Notes: a model not told the origin generated them from the sequence alone. Positions 8,432 to 16,796 are shown, numbered from the stretch's first letter. The stretch: DNA of 64,000 nt from Streptomyces sp. WMMB303 (GCF_029351045.1 NZ_JARKIN010000001.1:1636001-1700000), one strand, 5' to 3'. A program made the numbers and translations.

Positions 8432-9124
8432 TCACTCCGGGAGGGTGGGCCGCACCAGCCCGCTCTCGTACGCGGCCACCACCAACTGGGCCCGGTCCCG
8501 GGCGCCGAGCTTGGCCATGGCGCGGTTGACATGCGTCTTGACGGTGAGCGGGCTGACGTCGAGCCGAGTCCCGATCTCGTCGTTGGACAGCCCCCCTGCC
8601 ACCTGCGTCAGCACCTCGCGTTCGCGGGCGGTGAGCGCTTCGAGCCGGGCCGCACCGCGCCCCCCGGCCGCCGGGTCGTCCACGTCCACGGCGCCGCCCT
8701 GGGCCAGGAACCTGGCTATCAGCCCCTTGGTCGCCACCGGCGAGAGCAGCGCGTCCCCCTTGGCCGCCGTCCGCACCGCGGAGAGCAGCTCACCCGGCTC
8801 GGCGCCCTTGCCCAGGAACCCCGAGGCCCCGGCCCGCAGCGCGGCGACCACGTACTCGTCCACCTCGAAGGTGGTCAGGATGACGACCCGGGCCTCGGCC
8901 AGCGCCGGGTCGGCGCTGATGGCGCGGGTGGCGGCCAGCCCGTCGGTGCCGGGCATCCGGATGTCCATCAGCACCACGTCCGCACCCTGCTCGCGCACCA
9001 GCGCCACCGCCTCGGCGCCGTCCGCCGCCTCGCCCACCACTTCCATGTCGGGCTCGGAGTCCACCAGCACCCGGAAGGCGCTGCGCAGCAGCGCCTGGTC
9101 GTCGGCGAGTACGACACGGATCAT
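8432..9124 (-). CDS. LuxR/NarL-family response regulator
   Basis: A 230-residue two-component regulator. The receiver domain (about 1-120) has the acidic pocket LADDQ and phospho-acceptor D54 in VLMDIRMPG. The NarL-type DNA-binding domain (about 163-225) reads LTAREREVLTQVAGGLSNDEIGTRL, then VSPLTVKTHVNRAMAKLGARDR. Its ATG overlaps the stop of the sensor kinase by 4 bp (ATGA), so the two are translationally coupled. The target genes are not known. The neighbouring pspA genes on the same strand make an envelope-stress role possible, but this is inference. Confidence 0.92.
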   Translation of the reverse strand: MIRVVLADDQALLRSAFRVLVDSEPDMEVVGEAADGAEAVALVREQGADVVLMDIRMPGTDGLAATRAISADPALAEARVVILTTFEVDEYVVAALRAGASGFLGKGAEPGELLSAVRTAAKGDALLSPVATKGLIARFLAQGGAVDVDDPAAGGRGAARLEALTAREREVLTQVAGGLSNDEIGTRLDVSPLTVKTHVNRAMAKLGARDRAQLVVAAYESGLVRPTLPE

Positions 9125-10428
9125 GCGGGGGTCTCCTTACGGGGCGCCGTCGTCTCCAGCGGCAACCGTACGTGGACCCGGAATCCGCCGCCGGGCAGCG
9201 GCCCGGTCTCGCAGACGCCGTGCAGTGCGGCCGCCCGCTCCCGCATGCCGACGAGGCCGTGCCCGCCGGTACCGCCCGCGGCCCGCCCCGGCTCGTCGCC
9301 GTCCGCGGGGTCCGCCGCGTCGTCGCGGACGGTGTGCGTGGTGCCCGCCCCGTCGTCGACGACGACGATCTCCAACGCCTCCGCGTCCCGCTCTATCCGC
9401 ACCTCGGCGTGGGCCCCGCTGCCCGCGTGCTTGTGCACGTTGGTCAGGGCCTCCTGGACGACCCGGTAGGCGGTCAGGTCCACCGCCGAGGAGAGCGGTG
9501 CTCCCCCGGCGGGCGGCGGCGCCTCCACGGCGACGGACATCCCCGCGTTGCGGAAGCCGTCCACGAGGTCGTCCAGCACCTCCAGACCGGGTGCGGGTTC
9601 GGTGGGCGCGGTGCTCTCCCCGGACTGGCGCAGCAGCCCCACGGTGGTCTGGAGCTCTGCCAGGGCGTGCCGGCTGGCGTCCCGCACGTGGGAGAGGGCC
9701 TGCTTGGCCTGGTCCGGACGCCGGTCCATGATGTGCGAGGCCACCCCCGCCTGGACATTGACCAGCGCGATGTGGTGGGCGACCACGTCGTGCAGTTCTC
9801 GGGCGATGCGCATGCGCTCCTCGGCGACGCGTCGCCTGGCCTCCTCCTCACGAGTGCGCTCGGCGCGCTCGGCCCGCTCCCGGATGGCGTCGACGAAGGC
9901 CCGCCGGTTGCGTACGGCCTCGCCGACGGCGGCGGCCAGCGCGGTCCAGGCGAAGATGCCGAGGTTCTCCTGCGCGTACCACGGCCGGGCCCCGAAGAGC
10001 ATGCTCGCGCCGGTGAGCACACCGACGCTGGCCGCACCGACCTGCCAACTGGTACGGCGGTCGGTGGTGTTGCTGACGGTGTAGAGCGCGATGACGGCGG
10101 CCGAGACGAGCGGCGCCTCCGGCGCCGAACCGCCGGTGGGCCCCTCGCCCGCGGCCAGCGCGAGGACCGATATCGCCCCGGTCAGCAGCAGCACCGGCAT
10201 GGGGGCACGACGGCGCAGCGCCAGTACCCCGCAGGAGAGCGCCGCCAGCAGCACCGTCTGCCCGCTGATCTCGCGTTCCGCGAACCGCGGCTGGCCGTCG
10301 GGTCCGTGCGGCTCCGTCGAGGCGCCGAGGAGGATGCAGCAGAAGGTTCCGACAGCGATGAGGGCGTCGACCGCGTGGGGATGCGCGCGGAGCCGCTCGC
10401 GGATGTCGCGGAGGGTTACAGCAGGCAC
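9121..10428 (-). CDS. Sensor histidine kinase, HisKA_3 type
   Basis: A 435-residue membrane kinase. Several hydrophobic segments occupy residues 20 to about 170, followed by a coiled region rich in Arg and Glu. The dimerisation/phosphoacceptor stretch is RIARELHDVVAHH with H213, typical of NarX/DesK-like kinases. The HATPase_c domain has the N-box VVQEALTNVHKHAG, then DDGAG and GGTGGHGLVGMRERA. It partners the response regulator that overlaps its 3' end. The GTG at 10428 has an AGGG/GGAG region upstream. The stimulus is unknown. The gene lies 118 bp downstream of pspAA on the same strand. Confidence 0.92.
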   Translation of the reverse strand: MPAVTLRDIRERLRAHPHAVDALIAVGTFCCILLGASTEPHGPDGQPRFAEREISGQTVLLAALSCGVLALRRRAPMPVLLLTGAISVLALAAGEGPTGGSAPEAPLVSAAVIALYTVSNTTDRRTSWQVGAASVGVLTGASMLFGARPWYAQENLGIFAWTALAAAVGEAVRNRRAFVDAIRERAERAERTREEEARRRVAEERMRIARELHDVVAHHIALVNVQAGVASHIMDRRPDQAKQALSHVRDASRHALAELQTTVGLLRQSGESTAPTEPAPGLEVLDDLVDGFRNAGMSVAVEAPPPAGGAPLSSAVDLTAYRVVQEALTNVHKHAGSGAHAEVRIERDAEALEIVVVDDGAGTTHTVRDDAADPADGDEPGRAAGGTGGHGLVGMRERAAALHGVCETGPLPGGGFRVHVRLPLETTAPRKETPA

Positions 10429-10546
10429 CGTATGCCCTGCTCTCCTGGTGTGTGTGCCGTCGTGGTCTGCGTGCGGGTCGTGGGGCGGGCGGGGGAACGG
10501 GGCACCGGTCCGTGCGGCGCCGGTCCGGGGAGGCGCGGGTCGCGGG

Positions 10547-10825
10547 CTAGCCGGGGATGAGTCCGTCGTCGCCGAGCATCTTGCGCACCTCGTCCAGGTC
10601 GGCCTCGGGTGCGGGCAGGATCAGCTCGGAGGGTTCGAGCGCGTCGTCGGGCAGCGGGCTGCCCAGGCGGCGGACGGCGTCGAGCAGCGCGCGGAGCGTG
10701 CGGCGGAAGCCGGCCTCGTCTCCGCTCTCCATCTCCTCGAGCAGCTCGTCATCCAGCCGGTTCAGTTCGGCGAAGTGGCTGTCGTCCAGTCTGACCTGGC
10801 CCTCGCCCATGATCCGTACGATCAT
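10547..10825 (-). CDS. pspAA: PspA-associated protein PspAA
   Basis: A 92-residue acidic protein, MIVRIMGEGQVRL at the start and LGDDGLIPG at the end, of the kind that accompanies PspA in actinobacteria. It lies 45 bp downstream of pspA on the same strand, so co-transcription is likely. I infer that it takes part in PspA function at the membrane; the sequence shows no catalytic motif. The ATG at 10825 is preceded by GAGGAGAACGGC. Confidence 0.88.
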   Translation of the reverse strand: MIVRIMGEGQVRLDDSHFAELNRLDDELLEEMESGDEAGFRRTLRALLDAVRRLGSPLPDDALEPSELILPAPEADLDEVRKMLGDDGLIPG

Positions 10826-10870
10826 GCCGTTCTCCTCCTCAGGCTGCGCGGGGTGCCGCTGGGGCCCGGT

Positions 10871-11671
10871 TCACTCCTTGTTGAACCTGGGTGCGTCCTG
10901 CTGTTGGCCGTCGGCCTGGCCCTCCTGGCCCTGGCCCCCCTCGATGGCCTGCCGGTCGCCGCCGCTGCCGCCGGCCAGCTCCGCCTTCATCCGCTGCAGC
11001 TCCAGTTCCACGTCGCTGCCGCCGGAGAGGCGGTCGAGTTCGGCGGTGATGTCGTCCCTGGCCATGCCGGAGGGGTCATCCAGCGCCCCGGAGGCCAGCA
11101 GCTCGTCGATGGCGCCGGAGCGGGCCTGGAGCTGAGCCGTCTTGTCCTCGGCCCGCTGGATGGCCATGCCGACGTCGCCCATCTCCTCGGAGATGCCGGA
11201 GAACGCCTCACCGATCCGGGTCTGCGCCTGGGCGGCGGTGTAGGTGGCCTTGATGGTCTCCTTCTTGGTGCGGAAGGCGTCCACCTTGGCCTGCAGCCGC
11301 TGCGCCGCCAGGGTGAGCTTCTCCTCCTCGCCCTGCAGCGTCTGGTGCTGCCCCTCCAGATCGGTGACCTGCTGCTGGAGGGCGGACCTGCGCGAGAGCG
11401 CCTCCCGGGCCAGGTCCTCGCGGCCCAGCGCGAGCGCCTTCTTGCCCTGCTCCTCCAGCTTGGAGGACTGCCCCTGCAACTGCGTCATCTGCAGCTCCAG
11501 GCGCTTCCTGGAGGTCGCGACGTCCGCGACGCCGCGGCGCACCTTCTGCAGCAGCTCGAGCTGCTTCTGGTACGAGTAGTCGAGCGTCTCACGCGGGTCC
11601 TCGGCCCGGTCCAGGGCCTTGTTGGCCTTCGCGCGGAAGATCATCCCCATACGCTTCATGACACCGCTCAT
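10871..11671 (-). CDS. pspA: PspA/IM30 family membrane-stress protein
   Basis: A 266-residue, mostly helical protein that in the family (PspA, IM30/Vipp1, an ESCRT-III relative) assembles on damaged membranes and preserves the proton gradient. The amphipathic N-terminal helix MSGVMKRMGMIFRAKANKAL is followed by long coiled-coil helices (DYSYQKQLELLQKV to about residue 220), then a Gly/Gln-rich tail. I chose the ATG at 11671 because it gives the usual N-terminal helix. An upstream in-frame start at 11704 would add 11 Arg-rich residues. pspAA follows 45 bp downstream. Confidence 0.92.
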   Translation of the reverse strand: MSGVMKRMGMIFRAKANKALDRAEDPRETLDYSYQKQLELLQKVRRGVADVATSRKRLELQMTQLQGQSSKLEEQGKKALALGREDLAREALSRRSALQQQVTDLEGQHQTLQGEEEKLTLAAQRLQAKVDAFRTKKETIKATYTAAQAQTRIGEAFSGISEEMGDVGMAIQRAEDKTAQLQARSGAIDELLASGALDDPSGMARDDITAELDRLSGGSDVELELQRMKAELAGGSGGDRQAIEGGQGQEGQADGQQQDAPRFNKE

Positions 11672-11899
11672 GGGCCTCGCGCGCCCCCTTCGTAACGGAC
11701 TCAAACCCTCGGCAACCTACAGACCCCAGGGTACGGGGCTGTCTTCCATTACCGCACCGTTCGAGTGCGGAAACGCTCCTCCGTGAGGACGATCAGCCTC
11801 CCGCCCTCTCCGGCGCAGGGAGTAGGCACCCGTCCGCGACAGGGACCGGTGATTCCGGTCCCTACCCCTGGGGGCTGCGGCCCACTCCGCGGCACACCG

Positions 11900-11905
11900 T
11901 ACTCT
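11900..11905 (+). promoter_or_regulatory. -10 box TACTCT of a probable leaderless transcript
   Basis: TACTCT ends 6 nt before the GTG at 11912, which suggests that transcription starts at the start codon. A GAGG sequence lies between the two but is too close to the GTG for a normal ribosome site. Confidence 0.5.
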
Positions 11906-11911
11906 TGAGGT

Positions 11912-12508
11912 GTGTTCCGTAGCCGTTCGAAAGCAGGGCAAGCCGGCTCATCCCAGGTGATGGCGGCCGAGCCCCACCAGCCCCGCGACCCGCAAGCCCC
12001 CAAGGGTCGCCCCACTCCCAAGCGCAGCGAGGCGCGCGGTCCGCGCCGCCCGATGGCCTCCGGGCCGCAGAGCCGCAAGGACGCGGCCAAGCGGCAGCGC
12101 GAGGCTCGCCGGGCCGCGCTGGCCAAGCAGCGCGAGGCGCTGGCCAGCGGGGACGAGCGCCACCTGCCCGCACGCGACAAGGGCCCGGTGCGGCGCCTGG
12201 CGCGCGATTTCGTGGACTCCCGGTTCAGCGTGGCGGAGTTCTTCCTGCCGATGGCCGTGATCATCCTCGTCCTGAGCATGCTGCCCTCGCTGCAGGTCAA
12301 GAACATCTCGCTGCTGCTGTGGCTCGTGGTGATCGTGCTGATCGTCATCGACTCCATCGGCACCACGGTGCGGCTCAAGAAGCGGATCCAGGAGCGCTAT
12401 CCCGACGAGAACCGCCGGGGCGCCATCGCCTACGCGCTGATGCGGACCCTGCAGATGCGCCGCATGCGCCTGCCCAAGCCGCAGGTCGCCCGCGGCGAGA
12501 AGCCCTGA
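11912..12508 (+). CDS. DUF3043 family membrane protein
   Basis: A 198-residue protein with a long basic N-terminal half rich in Arg, Lys and Pro (PKRSEARGPRRPM, then KDAAKRQREARRAALAKQREAL) and two adjacent membrane segments in the second half (FFLPMAVIILVLSML and LLLWLVVIVLIVIDSIG). This matches the actinobacterial DUF3043 family, whose function is unknown. The downstream methyltransferase reading frame begins within its stop codon region, so the two are probably co-translated. It diverges from pspA. Confidence 0.88.
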   Translation: MFRSRSKAGQAGSSQVMAAEPHQPRDPQAPKGRPTPKRSEARGPRRPMASGPQSRKDAAKRQREARRAALAKQREALASGDERHLPARDKGPVRRLARDFVDSRFSVAEFFLPMAVIILVLSMLPSLQVKNISLLLWLVVIVLIVIDSIGTTVRLKKRIQERYPDENRRGAIAYALMRTLQMRRMRLPKPQVARGEKP

Positions 12509-13191
12509 TCAGGCAGGAGCTGGTCGCCCGGCAGCTCGAGGAGCGGATCGCCGCGCACTTCGAGGTGGGGCGCCGGCTCCGAGTACTGGACGCCGGGCTG
12601 GGCGACGGCGCGCAGGCGCTGCGGCTGGCGCGGGCCGGTCACCAGGTCACCGGCCTGGAGTCCGATCCGGCGCGGCTCGCGGCACTGGACGCGGCGCTCG
12701 CGGAGGAGCCCGAGGGCATACGCGCCCGCTTCCGCACCCGGGCCGGCGGCGGCCAGGACACCGGGGCGCACTTCCTGCCCGGCACCTTCGACCTGGTGCT
12801 CGGCCACGACGTCCTGGGCCGGTCCCGGGACCCGGACAGCACGCTGGCCGGGCTGGCCCGGGTGCTCGACACCGGCGGGCTGCTCTCGCTCGTCCTGCCC
12901 AACGTGGCGGCCCGGGCGATGCGGCCGGCCCTGGCCGGGGACTGGACGGGCGCCCGTGCGGCGCTGGAGGCCGAGCCCGGCGAGCGCGACCGGTTTCTCC
13001 GGCTGGAGGCCCTGACCTCGTTCCTCGCCCGGATCGGAGTGCCCATGGACCGCTGGTACGGCGTGGGAGTGCTCGCGCCGGGCGACCCGGCCGCGCCCGC
13101 CGAGGCCCTGGAGGCAGAAGAGCGCGCCTGCCGCATGGACCCCTACCGAGGCGTGGCCGAGTCGCTGCACCTGTTCGGGGTGCGGGGCTGA
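12505..13191 (+). CDS. Class I SAM-dependent methyltransferase
   Basis: A protein of about 228 residues with the SAM-binding motif LRVLDAGLGDGAQALRLARAG, the acidic post-I residue in GLESDPARL, and FDLVLGHDVLGRSRD before a strand LSLVLPN. The substrate is unknown. The start is uncertain. Family-like sequence (IRQELVARQLEERIAAHF) begins at the CTG at 12505, which overlaps the DUF3043 stop as CTGA. No in-frame ATG, GTG or TTG lies between the GTG at 12319 (inside the upstream gene) and this point. A GTG near 12564 would cut into conserved sequence. A 26-nt hairpin terminator follows. Confidence 0.8.
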   Translation: MIRQELVARQLEERIAAHFEVGRRLRVLDAGLGDGAQALRLARAGHQVTGLESDPARLAALDAALAEEPEGIRARFRTRAGGGQDTGAHFLPGTFDLVLGHDVLGRSRDPDSTLAGLARVLDTGGLLSLVLPNVAARAMRPALAGDWTGARAALEAEPGERDRFLRLEALTSFLARIGVPMDRWYGVGVLAPGDPAAPAEALEAEERACRMDPYRGVAESLHLFGVRG

Positions 13192-13222
13192 GAACGCCGA
13201 CCGTGCCGGGGCCGTCCGAGCC

Positions 13223-13248
13223 GTGCCGGGGCCCGCGGGCCCCGGCAC
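13223..13248. terminator. Stem-loop terminator, 11-bp perfect stem
   Basis: GTGCCGGGGCC (13223-13233) pairs with GGCCCCGGCAC (13238-13248) around CGCG. It lies between the methyltransferase gene and the convergent gene ending at 13342. Confidence 0.65.
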
Positions 13249-13341
13249 ACGCTGCTTCCGGTCGGCCCCCGCGGATCCGTCCACCGGCCGGGGGCTCCGG
13301 CGTGCGCGGCCTCCCCCGGCTCCCTCGGGGACGGCCGCCCG

Positions 13342-13779
13342 TCAGCCGGCGGCGGGCCGGAACTCGGGGGGCTCGCGCAGCTCGATGTCGCCCGGCTCGA
13401 TGCCCTGTTCCCGGGCGAGGTGGGCGAGGGTCTCGGAGCGGGCCTGCTCCGGGGCCTGGGTGTCGATGAAGGCCCCCAGCCATTCCCCCGTCCGCCGGTT
13501 GTAGGCGAGCTGCCGGGCGGCCGCGGCGCTGCTGATGGTGCCCGTCTCCTCGACCGTGAAGTCGGTGCCGATGGCCGCCTTGGCCACGTGGGCCGCGCAG
13601 ACGTCCATGAAGCGGGGGCTGGGGCGCTCGTCACCCCCGTGGAAGAAGGCCTCGACCGCGTCGGGGCCGCGAACCGACCGTTCGGCGAAGATCCCGGCCT
13701 TCTTCAGCGTCGCCAATGTCCGCTCCACCTTCTCGGCCGGGCCCCGCAGCACCACGTAAACCGCACCTCGTACGTCCAT
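13342..13779 (-). CDS. Conserved-looking protein of unknown function (145 aa)
   Basis: Starts MDVRGAVYVVLRGPAEKVERTLATLKKAGIF, a strand-helix pattern reminiscent of ferredoxin-like folds. It continues with DVCAAHVAKAAIGTDFTVEE and ends EPPEFRPAAG. No catalytic motif is recognised and the protein appears soluble. The ATG at 13779 lies 8 nt after TACCCT (plus-strand 13788-13793), so a leaderless transcript is plausible. A GTG two codons upstream overlaps this interval. It converges with the methyltransferase gene. Confidence 0.65.
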   Translation of the reverse strand: MDVRGAVYVVLRGPAEKVERTLATLKKAGIFAERSVRGPDAVEAFFHGGDERPSPRFMDVCAAHVAKAAIGTDFTVEETGTISSAAAARQLAYNRRTGEWLGAFIDTQAPEQARSETLAHLAREQGIEPGDIELREPPEFRPAAG

Positions 13780-13897
13780 GCGCACCGAGGGTAGCGGCTG
13801 TCGGACACCGCCGAATACCAGTTGCCGGCCGGACCGCAGCGCGAAACCCCGGCCGGGAGCGCGGCGGGCTCCGTGGTGCGCGGGGGCGCCGCCCGCG

Positions 13898-14134
13898 TCA
13901 CCCGTCGGCGGCGTCCCCGGTGTCCGCCTCCGAAGCCGAACGCAGGCTCATCGGCCCGTAGACGGTGCTGCCGTCCTCCTGGAGCGTCACCTGATCGGTA
14001 CCGCCCTCCAGCAGTTCCCGCCACACCTCGCCGATCCACGACTCGGCGTCCGACTGGGTGGGGAACTCCTCCGGCTCCACGGCCGGTTCGGTCTCCGTGC
14101 CGTCGGCCTTCTCGAACCGCCACGTCCACGCCAT
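13898..14134 (-). CDS. Small acidic protein of unknown function (78 aa)
   Basis: MAWTWRFEKADGTETEPAV to ASEADTGDAADG, 78 residues, acidic, with DAESWIGEVWRELLEGG in the middle. Sequences of this kind are common small hypotheticals in Streptomyces, and I cannot give a function. The ATG at 14134 has GGAGG 7 nt upstream. It lies divergently before the cobU-like gene. Confidence 0.7.
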   Translation of the reverse strand: MAWTWRFEKADGTETEPAVEPEEFPTQSDAESWIGEVWRELLEGGTDQVTLQEDGSTVYGPMSLRSASEADTGDAADG

Positions 14135-14218
14135 CAGTGCCTCCGTAAGATCGCCGGTTGCTCCCGGAAGCGTAGTCCCCCGTGCGCACGCGACGGCAGG
14201 TCACGAGACGATCGGAGG

Positions 14219-15433
14219 GTGGAACTCACTCTGCTCGGCACCGGCGGTCCCGCCGGCCTCCCGCTGCCCGACTGCCCCTGCGCCCGCTGCGCCGCCGCCA
14301 CCGGCAGCGAGGCACGGGCGGCGACGGCGGTACTGGTGGACAGCACCCTGCTGCTCGATCTGACCCCGGGACCGGCGTTCGCCGCGGCGCGGGCCGGGCG
14401 GTCGCTCAGCGGGGTGCGACAGGTGCTGCTGACCCATCCGCACGACGGCCCGGCCCCGGAGGTGCCCGCCGGGCTGCCGGCCCCCGTCCGGCTGCCGGAC
14501 CGCCAGGAGCTGGCGCTGATCAGCGGGCACCGGGTGCGGGCCCTGGCGCTGGACTCGCCCGGCACCGGCTATCTGGTCACCGGCCCCGACGGGGAGCGGC
14601 TGCTCCACCTGCCGCCGGGCGCCGCCCCCGCGGGGGTGGGAGGCGGCGCCGGGCACGGCGGTCTCTGCGACACGGTGCTGATGGACGTCGCCGGGCGGCC
14701 CGACGCGCTGGCCGGGCTGCGGGAGGCGGGCCTGGTCGGCGCGGGCACCGATGTCGTCGCCGTCCACCTGGGGCACGCGGTGCCGCCGGGCGCGGAGCTG
14801 CACCGGCGGCTGGCCGCCGCCGGAGCCCGGGCCGTGCCGGACGGTACGACGCTCACCGCCGGCGCGTACCACGGCGGAGCGGACGGCCCGGAGGTCCCGC
14901 GCCGGACACTCGTGCTGGGCGGAGCCAGGTCGGGCAAGTCCGTGGAGGCCGAGCGGCGGCTGGCGGCGTTCCCCGGGGTGGTGTACGTGGCGACGAGCGG
15001 TACCCGCGACGGCGACCCCGAGTGGGCGGCGCGGGTGGCCGAGCACCGCGAGCGGCGCCCCGCCTCGTGGCGCACCGAGGAGACCTGCGACCTGGTACCG
15101 CTGTTGGAGCGGGAAGGGCCGCCGCTGCTGATCGACTGCCTGGCGCTGTGGCTGACCCACACCATGGACGAGGTGGAGGCGTGGGACGACACCCGCTGGG
15201 CGCGGGGCGGTGCCGCCGAACTGTCCGCGCGGGTGCACACGCTGCTGGAAGCCGTACGCCGCACCCCGCGGCTGCTGGTGGCGGTCAGCAACGAGGTGGG
15301 GTCCGGGGTGGTGCCGGCGACCCCGGCCGGCCGCCGGTTCCGCGACGAACTGGGCAGGCTGAACGCGCGGTTCGGCGAGGAGTGCGAGCACGTGCTGCTG
15401 ACGGTCGCCGGAGTGGCGCTGCCGCTGCGGTGA
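14219..15433 (+). CDS. cobU: CobU (adenosylcobinamide kinase / guanylyltransferase) with an extra metallo-beta-lactamase-like N-terminal domain
   Basis: A 404-residue fusion. Residues from about 228 form CobU, which phosphorylates adenosylcobinamide and adds GMP in the B12 nucleotide-loop pathway. The P-loop is LVLGGARSGKSVEAERRL, followed by YVATSGTRDGDPEWAARVAEHRERRP and SNEVGSGVVP. The first half resembles a metallo-beta-lactamase fold: LLGTGGPAG, a Cys cluster DCPCARC, VLVDSTLLLDL and LLTHPHDGPAPEV. The HxHxDH metal motif is degenerate, with THPHDG only. The GTG at 14219 directly follows GGAGG, an unusually close spacing, so the start is fairly but not fully certain. cobT and cobS follow. 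Confidence 0.85.
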   Translation: MELTLLGTGGPAGLPLPDCPCARCAAATGSEARAATAVLVDSTLLLDLTPGPAFAAARAGRSLSGVRQVLLTHPHDGPAPEVPAGLPAPVRLPDRQELALISGHRVRALALDSPGTGYLVTGPDGERLLHLPPGAAPAGVGGGAGHGGLCDTVLMDVAGRPDALAGLREAGLVGAGTDVVAVHLGHAVPPGAELHRRLAAAGARAVPDGTTLTAGAYHGGADGPEVPRRTLVLGGARSGKSVEAERRLAAFPGVVYVATSGTRDGDPEWAARVAEHRERRPASWRTEETCDLVPLLEREGPPLLIDCLALWLTHTMDEVEAWDDTRWARGGAAELSARVHTLLEAVRRTPRLLVAVSNEVGSGVVPATPAGRRFRDELGRLNARFGEECEHVLLTVAGVALPLR

Positions 15434-15525
15434 GGGGCCGGGACCGGCCGACGGCGCCGGCCCCCGCTCTCCACACTCCGCTGAACTGCCGTACGGGGGC
15501 TGCTGAAGCCGCCGTGCCACTCACG

Positions 15526-15531
15526 TACGCT
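15526..15531 (+). promoter_or_regulatory. -10 box TACGCT before cobT
   Basis: TACGCT lies 8 nt before the ATG at 15540, leaving at most a one- or two-base leader. cobT therefore probably has its own promoter rather than relying on read-through from cobU. Confidence 0.4.
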
Positions 15532-15539
15532 CGGCGAGC

Positions 15540-16673
15540 ATGAGCGAGCGCAGCCTGGATCTGGACGACTTCTCCGACCTCATCGAACGGCCGCACGGCG
15601 GCCTGCGCCGGGAGGCCGAGGAACGGCGGGCGCTGACCGGGCTGCCCCCGCGGGCCCTGGGGCGGCTGGAGGACGTGGCCGAATGGCTCGGCTCCGCGCA
15701 GGCCCGGGTACCGGTGCGGCCGGTCGTCCGACCGCGCCTGGTGGTCTTCGCCGGGGACCACGGCATCGCCGAACTCGGCGTCTCCACCCGGCAGCCGGGC
15801 ACCGCCGCCGAGCTGGTCCGCGAACTGCTGGACGGCGCCTCCCCCGCGGGCATCCTCGCGCGGCAGTTCGAGGTGCCGGTGCGGGTGGTCGACATGGCGC
15901 TCGACTGCGACCCCGGGACGCTGCCCGCCGAGGTGACCCGGCACCGGGTGCGCCGCTCGTCGGGACGCCTGGACACCGAGGACGCGCTGACCCCCGAAGA
16001 GGCCGAGGAGGCGTTCCGCGCGGGGATGTCGCTCGCGGACGAGGAAGCCGACGCCGGGACCGACCTGGTGGTGCTCGGCGACCTGAGCGTCGGCGGCACC
16101 ACTGCGGCCGGAACACTGATCGCCGCGCTGTGCGGCACCGACGCGTCGGTGGTCACCGGACGCGGCGGGGGCGGTATCGACGATCTGACCTGGATGCGCA
16201 AGTGCGCCGCCGTGCGGGACGGGCTGCGCCGGGCCCGGCCGGTGCTGGGCGACCAGCTCCAGCTGCTGGCGGCGGTCGGCGGCGCCGACCTGACGGCGAT
16301 GACGGGCTTCCTGCTGCAGTCCGCGGTACGGCACACCCCGGTGGTGCTCGACGGTGTCGTCTCCGCGGCGTGTGCGCTGGTCGGCCAGCGGGTGGCGTTC
16401 CGGGCCCCGGACTGGTGGCTGGCGGGCCAGGCGGGCAGCGAACCGGCACAGGCCAAGGCCCTGGACCGGCTGGCCGCCGACCCGCTGCTGGAGCAGGGCG
16501 TCGAGCTGGGCGGCGGCACCGGTGCGCTGCTGGCGCTGCCACTGGTGCGGGCGGCGGCGGCACTGGCCGCCGAACTCCCCGTGCGGGAGAGCCCGGTGGC
16601 GGACCCGGAGAAGCCGGACGCGGACCCGGACGCGGAGCGGACCGGCGGGGCGGAGGCCCTGGACGCCACCTGA
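15540..16673 (+). CDS. cobT: Nicotinate-nucleotide--dimethylbenzimidazole phosphoribosyltransferase
   Basis: A 377-residue CobT that makes alpha-ribazole phosphate from nicotinate mononucleotide and dimethylbenzimidazole for the lower ligand of B12. Family stretches are VVFAGDHGIAELGVS near residue 65, LGDLSVGGTTAAGTLIAALCG, TGRGGGGIDD, and EQGVELGGGTGALLALPLV with the catalytic Glu. The C-terminal 30 residues are an acidic tail outside the fold. The gene follows cobU and precedes cobS, completing three steps of nucleotide-loop assembly. It ends 78 bp before a long palindrome. Confidence 0.93.
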   Translation: MSERSLDLDDFSDLIERPHGGLRREAEERRALTGLPPRALGRLEDVAEWLGSAQARVPVRPVVRPRLVVFAGDHGIAELGVSTRQPGTAAELVRELLDGASPAGILARQFEVPVRVVDMALDCDPGTLPAEVTRHRVRRSSGRLDTEDALTPEEAEEAFRAGMSLADEEADAGTDLVVLGDLSVGGTTAAGTLIAALCGTDASVVTGRGGGGIDDLTWMRKCAAVRDGLRRARPVLGDQLQLLAAVGGADLTAMTGFLLQSAVRHTPVVLDGVVSAACALVGQRVAFRAPDWWLAGQAGSEPAQAKALDRLAADPLLEQGVELGGGTGALLALPLVRAAAALAAELPVRESPVADPEKPDADPDAERTGGAEALDAT

Positions 16674-16750
16674 GCACCGGCGGGTGCCGGGCAGCAGGCC
16701 GAGGCGGCGCCGCGTCCTCGGCCCGTGCGCGGCCCGCTCACTCCGGCGGA

Positions 16751-16786
16751 TGCCCTCCGCCCGGCCCCGGGGCCGGGCGGAGGGCA
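16751..16786. terminator. 36-bp perfect palindrome, probable terminator of cobT
   Basis: Positions 16751-16768 are the exact reverse complement of 16769-16786, with no spacer. A fold would need to open about 4 central bases. It lies after cobT and just before a -10-like TAGCCT that could serve cobS. Confidence 0.6.
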
Positions 16787-16790
16787 CGGG

Positions 16791-16796
16791 TAGCCT
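16791..16796 (+). promoter_or_regulatory. -10 box TAGCCT before cobS
   Basis: TAGCCT lies 8 nt before the ATG at 16805, consistent with a leaderless or near-leaderless cobS transcript starting downstream of the palindrome. Confidence 0.4.
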
